From positions 186,001-250,000 of the forward strand of contig NZ_JAVKCA010000007.1 in the NCBI RefSeq assembly GCF_040222955.1: a stretch of DNA of 64,000 nucleotides, written 5' to 3'. Of this stretch, positions 59,613 through 64,000 are shown one piece after another. The translations under genes were made by a program, and so were the position numbers. The first letter of the stretch is position 1. The number at the start of each line of letters is the position of its first letter. This stretch comes from Marinoscillum sp040222955 (GTDB taxonomy: Bacteria; Bacteroidota; Bacteroidia; Cytophagales; Cyclobacteriaceae). The notes under the pieces were generated by a model that worked only from the letters and a program-made list of their open reading frames with translations, was not told the origin of the DNA and searched no databases.

Positions 59613-61040
59613 TTATTGTTTGTTTTTGAATTGATTGATCATCACAAAGGTAATCAGTGACAGACCGATCCCATAGATATTGGCATCCAGACCTAAAGGC
59701 AAATCACTACCCATTAAAATTAACGAAATAGTAGTACCCCCGCCTATCAGCATAGAAAAGAAAGCAGCATTGGCACTGGGCTTCTTCATAAAAAGACCTC
59801 CTAAAACGGGTATGAACAAACCTGAAACCATAAAAGCATAAGAATAAAGCATAAGCTCAAGAACGCTCTGCATCATGGAGGCCAGCAGTACAGCAAAAAC
59901 ACCAATCCCTAGAGTAATGATTTGGGACAACCGCAGAAATTTCTTTTGATCGGTGCCATTGTAGCCAATAATATCAGTCACAAGGTTACCGGATGAGGCC
60001 ATCAGGCAGCTATCTGCCGTGGACAGGACAGCAGAAAAATAAGCCGACATCATCAGTCCCATCAATCCGACGGGAAGGATGGTTCTGAGGAGCATAGGCA
60101 AGCCAATTTCAGCATCCATACCAATAGCACTCTCATACCCAAGGTAAGCAAACATCCCTGATTCAGCCCCTACCCTGGCAAACATCCCCAGGAGCACACC
60201 CATGAGCGCCATAACAGGCCACTCAAAAAGACCAGCGATGTACCATGCCTTTTGGGCAGCCTTTTCGCTCTTACAGGCATAGATCCTTTGATAGAGTGTC
60301 ATCCCCACAAACCAAATCGGTATGATAGTAATTCCCCAGTTGACCATATCCTGCCATCTGATATTGGTCAATGAGAGAAACTCGGCAGGCAAAACCTCCC
60401 TGATTTTTTCATAGCCCCCAACACTTACATACCCCAACGGTAAACCTATAAACACCAGCCCGGAGAGAAGCAGCGCCCATTGGATGGTATCCGTATAGAT
60501 GACGGCTTTGAGTCCCCCCATCACCGTATATACTACAGCAATGACTCCCATGATCACCAATGCGCTGGTCAGACTAAGATCTTCAAAAGTCGATGATGCC
60601 AATTTAGCTCCGGCCAAGAGCTGTGAACTTGTGAATCCGGCATAGCCTATAGCAGAAATGATCCCCGCGAGTAGGGCAGTTTTTTTATCATAAAAAATGC
60701 TGAAAATCTGAGGGAACGTAAATAGCTTTTTGAACTCAGGCAATGCACTAAGCTTTGGAATGAGGATAACTGCCGCCAACCACGCGCCTAATAAGCCTGT
60801 AAAAAGCATCCATGACCCAGACAAGCCCATGGTGAAGCCCAGCCCACCCAAACCAATGGAAAACCCACCACCTACGTCCGTAGCAACGACCGAAAGCCCC
60901 ACATGCCAGGAGCTCATGGACCGGCCACCTACATAATAATCTTCTGTGTTCTTATTCTTTTTGAGGAAAAAGGCTCCTACCCCCAGCATTGCAATCATGT
61001 AGACAATAAATACCAGGAGGTCTATCCAGTGGATGCTCAA
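59613..61040 (-). CDS. Sodium:solute symporter (SSS family)
   Basis: 475 residues with 13 or so membrane helices. The signature region GGRSMSSWHVGLSVVATDVGGGFSIGLGG (about 36-65) and YTDTIQWALLLSGLVF (about 182) are typical of SSS transporters that import sugars, amino acids, proline or nucleosides with Na+. Substrate is not clear. It starts 77 bases downstream of the serine hydrolase stop and leads into the GNAT gene after 12 bases. Confidence 0.92.
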   Translation of the reverse strand: MSIHWIDLLVFIVYMIAMLGVGAFFLKKNKNTEDYYVGGRSMSSWHVGLSVVATDVGGGFSIGLGGLGFTMGLSGSWMLFTGLLGAWLAAVILIPKLSALPEFKKLFTFPQIFSIFYDKKTALLAGIISAIGYAGFTSSQLLAGAKLASSTFEDLSLTSALVIMGVIAVVYTVMGGLKAVIYTDTIQWALLLSGLVFIGLPLGYVSVGGYEKIREVLPAEFLSLTNIRWQDMVNWGITIIPIWFVGMTLYQRIYACKSEKAAQKAWYIAGLFEWPVMALMGVLLGMFARVGAESGMFAYLGYESAIGMDAEIGLPMLLRTILPVGLMGLMMSAYFSAVLSTADSCLMASSGNLVTDIIGYNGTDQKKFLRLSQIITLGIGVFAVLLASMMQSVLELMLYSYAFMVSGLFIPVLGGLFMKKPSANAAFFSMLIGGGTTISLILMGSDLPLGLDANIYGIGLSLITFVMINQFKNKQ

Positions 61041-61117
61041 AACAATTAGTAGTGTTTGGGATTAAAAAAATGTACATCTGCTACGAAAGCAACTCAGAGT
61101 ATTGCAAAATGTTCGGA

Positions 61118-62398
61118 TCAATCACAATTATCTCTTCTCTGCGCAAGGTAATCATATAATGCCTGATGGATATCCGGTCTCACGTTGAGCTGATAAATGG
61201 CCTTACTTTCCCGTGAAGGATAGACGCGATTTGAAAGAAAAACGAATAGTAAATCATTCGCAGGATCAGCCCATACCAAGGTACCGGTATACCCCGTGTG
61301 CCCGTAGCTTTCGAAAGAGGCCGATTTTGCCACACTACTAATCAATGAGTCATATTCCAGAAGCGGTTTATCAAAACCCAAACCTCTCCGGTTTCCCTTA
61401 TTGGAATACTGACAGCTTGTAAAATGGTCCACTGTAGCTGGTGTCAGGTATTGCTCATCGTTCAATCGGCCATTATCAAGCAGCATCTGCCACAAAGTAG
61501 CCACATCTTCCACTGCTCCAAACAATCCTGCGTTGCCTGAAACCCCTCTCATCAAAATGGCACCCTCATCATGTACCCTGCCGTGAATGGGTTCATACCT
61601 AAAGAAGGAATCAATTTCCGTAGGTACAATTCTGTCCAATGCAAATTTCTCCATTGGATTAAATGTGAGGGTACTCAGCCCCATAGGTTGGAAGAACATC
61701 TCCTGCAAATAAGTCTCAAATGGCATTCTGGTCAATCGCTGTACTATCTCCGGCACCAGATAAAAGAACAAGCCCGAATAGACATAATGTGGCTCCTTAT
61801 TCACCGGTGCCTTCCTGATGTACTGCTTGATTCTTTTATAAAATGCATGATGAAGATACATTCCATCCGCGACCATGTAGGGATAATCTTCTGACTGGCT
61901 GCTTGATATAGTATGTCCCTTATAGCGACCGCTATTCTTTCTGATCTCTTCATAAAACTTGATCCAGCTCTGTAGCCCTGCCTGATGAGCCAGACACTGC
62001 CTCAGCGTTACCTTACTCACCTTTCGCCAGCCCAATCCGTCCACATAGTTATTGAGAGGCTCATCCAAATCTATCAGCCCATCATCATAAAGCTTCATCA
62101 AAGCCAATGTAGAAGCCATCACCTTGGTCACGGAAGCCATATCAAAAAGATCTGAAGTATAGACCGCATCAAGACTGTCATAAGTCTTATGACCATATGA
62201 TTTTAATAAGATTGGGTTTCCCTTGTGTGAAGCGTACACCACACACCCCGGAAAAGCTTCCTGCTGAATTGCGTTAATTACAATCAAGTCAACCTTTTTT
62301 TGTAAATCTCCCAACAAATCCAAGGTGTCTTGTTGACTAAAACACTGATTTTGAAAAAAAATTGATAATAAAAATAAAATGATTGTTTTATATGCCAT
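61118..62398 (-). CDS. Serine hydrolase of the beta-lactamase/D-aminopeptidase fold
   Basis: 426 residues with a signal peptide (MAYKTIILFLLSIFFQNQCFSQ). The nucleophile is S89 in ASVTK (K92 two residues on), the second motif YSG (about 208) and the third HTGYTG (about 369) complete a class C beta-lactamase/PBP4-like set. The sequence DLFDMASVTKVMASTLALMKLYDDG strongly resembles the C-terminal serine hydrolase domain that in many Bacteroidota is fused to a GH3 (NagZ-like) domain; here it stands alone. A role on peptidoglycan stem peptides is therefore plausible. It is divergent from the SerB-SerA gene with only 38 bases between starts. Confidence 0.9.
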   Translation of the reverse strand: MAYKTIILFLLSIFFQNQCFSQQDTLDLLGDLQKKVDLIVINAIQQEAFPGCVVYASHKGNPILLKSYGHKTYDSLDAVYTSDLFDMASVTKVMASTLALMKLYDDGLIDLDEPLNNYVDGLGWRKVSKVTLRQCLAHQAGLQSWIKFYEEIRKNSGRYKGHTISSSQSEDYPYMVADGMYLHHAFYKRIKQYIRKAPVNKEPHYVYSGLFFYLVPEIVQRLTRMPFETYLQEMFFQPMGLSTLTFNPMEKFALDRIVPTEIDSFFRYEPIHGRVHDEGAILMRGVSGNAGLFGAVEDVATLWQMLLDNGRLNDEQYLTPATVDHFTSCQYSNKGNRRGLGFDKPLLEYDSLISSVAKSASFESYGHTGYTGTLVWADPANDLLFVFLSNRVYPSRESKAIYQLNVRPDIHQALYDYLAQRRDNCD

Positions 62399-62436
62399 TT
62401 ACGTGCTTAATTTTAAGCCTCAGAGAAAGCGAACTT

Positions 62437-64000
62437 ATGGAAAATCACAAACATTTTGTAATTGATTTCGATAGCACGTTCACCCGGGTAGAGGCTTTGG
62501 ATGTCTTGTGTGAGATCTCCCTCAGGGGTCAACCAGATGCCCAGGAGTCACTGGCGAAGATCAAAGAAATTACCGATCTGGGCATGGAAGGCAAAATATC
62601 CTTTCGGGAATCTCTTGAAAACCGATTGGAAATTCTCAGAGCACACAAATCTCATTTACCCGAATTAATCGCGAGACTGAGCGATCAGGTCTCCGATTCA
62701 TTCCAGAGAAACAAAGAATTTGTAAGAAAATACTCCGGTCAAATTTATATTTTATCCAATGGATTCAAAGACTTTATTGTCCCCATTGTAGAGCATTTTG
62801 GGATTACCGAAGACCGGGTTTTTGCCAATGAATTTACCTATGATGAGGAAGGTAATATTGTTGGATTTAACAAAGAAAACCTGCTTTCTGAGAATAACGG
62901 AAAACCGAACAAAATACGTTCAATGAACCTCAAGGGTGAAGTATATGTGTTAGGTGATGGCTATACTGATTACGAAATCAAAAAAGCCGGAATCGCGCAC
63001 AAGTTTTACGCCTTTACAGAGAATGTAAGAAGGGCCAATGTGCTCCAAAACGCAGACCATGAAGCGCCTAATCTAGATGAATTTTTATATGTAAATAAAA
63101 TGGAAAGAGCACTCTCCTATCCCAAAAGCCGAATCAACGTATTGTTGCTTGAAAACATCCATGAGCATGGGATCAAGAAACTGCAAGAAGAAGGCTACAA
63201 TGTCAAAGTGCATCCGGCTGGGATGGACGAAGACGAACTCATCGAAGCCATTAAGGATGTGTCCATACTTGGCATCAGGTCCAAAACACAGGTGACCAAA
63301 AAAGTACTTGAAAGTGCCAACCGACTGCTTGCCGTTGGGGCTTTTTGTATTGGTACTAACCAAATAGACCTTATTACTTGTCAGCGCAAAGGTGTGGCGG
63401 TGTTCAATGCTCCTTTTTCCAACACGCGCTCTGTGGTAGAAATGGCCATTGCTGAACTTATCATGTTGATGAGAAACCTTCCTGATAAGTCGGTTTCCAT
63501 GCATCAGGGCAAGTGGAACAAATCAGCCAGTGGGAGTTTTGAAGTGAGAGGAAAGACACTTGGTATCATCGGTTATGGAAATATAGGTGCTCAACTTTCC
63601 GTAGTGGCAGAGTCCATTGGTATGAAGGTGCAGTTCTTTGACCTGGAAGAGAAGCTGGCACTCGGTAATGCTGTACAGTGCAAAAGCCTGGAAGAACTAC
63701 TGGGCAGTTCCGATATGATCACGTTGCACATAGACGGCAGAAAGGATAACAACGGATTTCTTACTGAAAAGCACTTTTCTCAGATGAAAGACGGAGTGAT
63801 CTTCCTCAACCTTAGCCGTGGGCCTGTGGTAGATATAGCTGGCCTGAAAAAATATGTACTGAGCGGTAAGATCAGAGGGGTAGGTGTGGATGTGTTTCCG
63901 GAGGAACCTTTGAGTAATGACGATGAATTTATTTCTGAATTACGGGGTTTACCTAATACCATACTTACTCCACACATTGGTGGGAGTACTTTGGAGGCAC
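62437..64000 (+). CDS. serA: Fused phosphoserine phosphatase and D-3-phosphoglycerate dehydrogenase (3' end outside window)
   Basis: Open from the ATG at 62437 to the window end (521 codons seen). Residues 1-225 are a SerB-type HAD phosphatase: nucleophile D10 in IDFDSTF, LSNGF near 107, and GDGYTD at 173-178. From 232 a SerA module begins: substrate domain, Rossmann motif GIIGYGNIGA (376-385), SRGPVVDIAGL, and the catalytic histidine H513 in PHIGGS. SerA makes the first and SerB the last step of serine synthesis; serC (the middle step) is not nearby. The C-terminal regulatory part of SerA lies beyond the window. Confidence 0.88.
   Translation, partial: MENHKHFVIDFDSTFTRVEALDVLCEISLRGQPDAQESLAKIKEITDLGMEGKISFRESLENRLEILRAHKSHLPELIARLSDQVSDSFQRNKEFVRKYSGQIYILSNGFKDFIVPIVEHFGITEDRVFANEFTYDEEGNIVGFNKENLLSENNGKPNKIRSMNLKGEVYVLGDGYTDYEIKKAGIAHKFYAFTENVRRANVLQNADHEAPNLDEFLYVNKMERALSYPKSRINVLLLENIHEHGIKKLQEEGYNVKVHPAGMDEDELIEAIKDVSILGIRSKTQVTKKVLESANRLLAVGAFCIGTNQIDLITCQRKGVAVFNAPFSNTRSVVEMAIAELIMLMRNLPDKSVSMHQGKWNKSASGSFEVRGKTLGIIGYGNIGAQLSVVAESIGMKVQFFDLEEKLALGNAVQCKSLEELLGSSDMITLHIDGRKDNNGFLTEKHFSQMKDGVIFLNLSRGPVVDIAGLKKYVLSGKIRGVGVDVFPEEPLSNDDEFISELRGLPNTILTPHIGGSTLEA

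Noticed and set aside
1..64000. tRNA, rRNA, CRISPR arrays, insertion sequences, prophage or integrative elements
   Set aside because: I saw no cloverleaf-like sequence, evenly spaced repeats, transposase or integrase genes, or terminal inverted repeats; reading by eye cannot exclude a small non-coding RNA.

Overview
This window looks like a contiguous, gene-dense stretch of chromosome from a member of the Bacteroidota, most likely a marine or gliding Cytophagales relative (the Fulvivirga, Reichenbachiella or Marinoscillum kind). The evidence is a long 661-residue IspG, a LeuRS with Bacteroidota-type insertions, an alternative complex III operon joined to an aa3 oxidase operon, a 58-residue Hc1-like 'histone', a serine palmitoyltransferase-like enzyme of the kind used for sphingo- or sulfonolipids, and promoters of the TTTG-N19-TAnnTTTG type. 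I see no tRNA, rRNA, CRISPR array, insertion sequence, phage gene or plasmid function. Almost everything is housekeeping or respiratory, so novelty is in gene architecture rather than in an island.

Layout. 1-14.3 kb: the 5' part of a CCA-adding enzyme (minus), ligA, a small conserved protein and dapA (plus); an Hc1-like gene and an SPT-like gene (minus); accC, a DUF1015 protein and maf (plus); then an adaptor/TolC efflux pair behind sdaAB, and thyA (minus). 14.3-21.4 kb: an RND/MMPL exporter whose reading frame opens without a normal start codon, bcp, plsC (tail-to-tail with bcp), leuS, an LEA-type lipoprotein and a 38-codon membrane micro-ORF. 21.4-26.9 kb (minus): VOC protein, two lipoproteins (one an SGNH esterase), an MmcQ/YjbR protein, a small membrane protein, ispG and an SDR. 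26.9-32.0 kb (plus): an MlaE/MlaF lipid transporter pair, then a 1180-residue protein that joins a multi-pass membrane segment, an AraC DNA-binding domain and a full double-FtsX permease.

32.0-39.1 kb (minus): an 1162-residue outer-membrane protein whose start lies inside the end of a 1201-residue NtrY-like histidine kinase. 39.1-55.6 kb (minus): the respiratory block. It runs from a near-perfect promoter (55578-55608) through actA, B, C, D, E, F, then oxidase subunits II and I, haem A synthase, haem O synthase, two subunit III genes and subunit IV, and ends at a strong intrinsic terminator (40682-40718). Accessory genes follow: a shortened SCO-like protein without the copper motif, a DUF420 protein carrying an EF-hand loop, a small Cys-containing membrane protein and a DUF983 protein. 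Together these would move electrons from menaquinol through ACIII directly to cytochrome oxidase.

55.7-62.4 kb (minus): a run of serine hydrolase, Na+/solute symporter, GNAT acetyltransferase, M20 amidohydrolase, alanine racemase and a second, Orr-type racemase. I read this as possible handling of peptidoglycan-derived or D-amino-acid peptides. 62.4-64.0 kb (plus): a SerB-SerA fusion (phosphoserine phosphatase plus phosphoglycerate dehydrogenase) that runs off the window.
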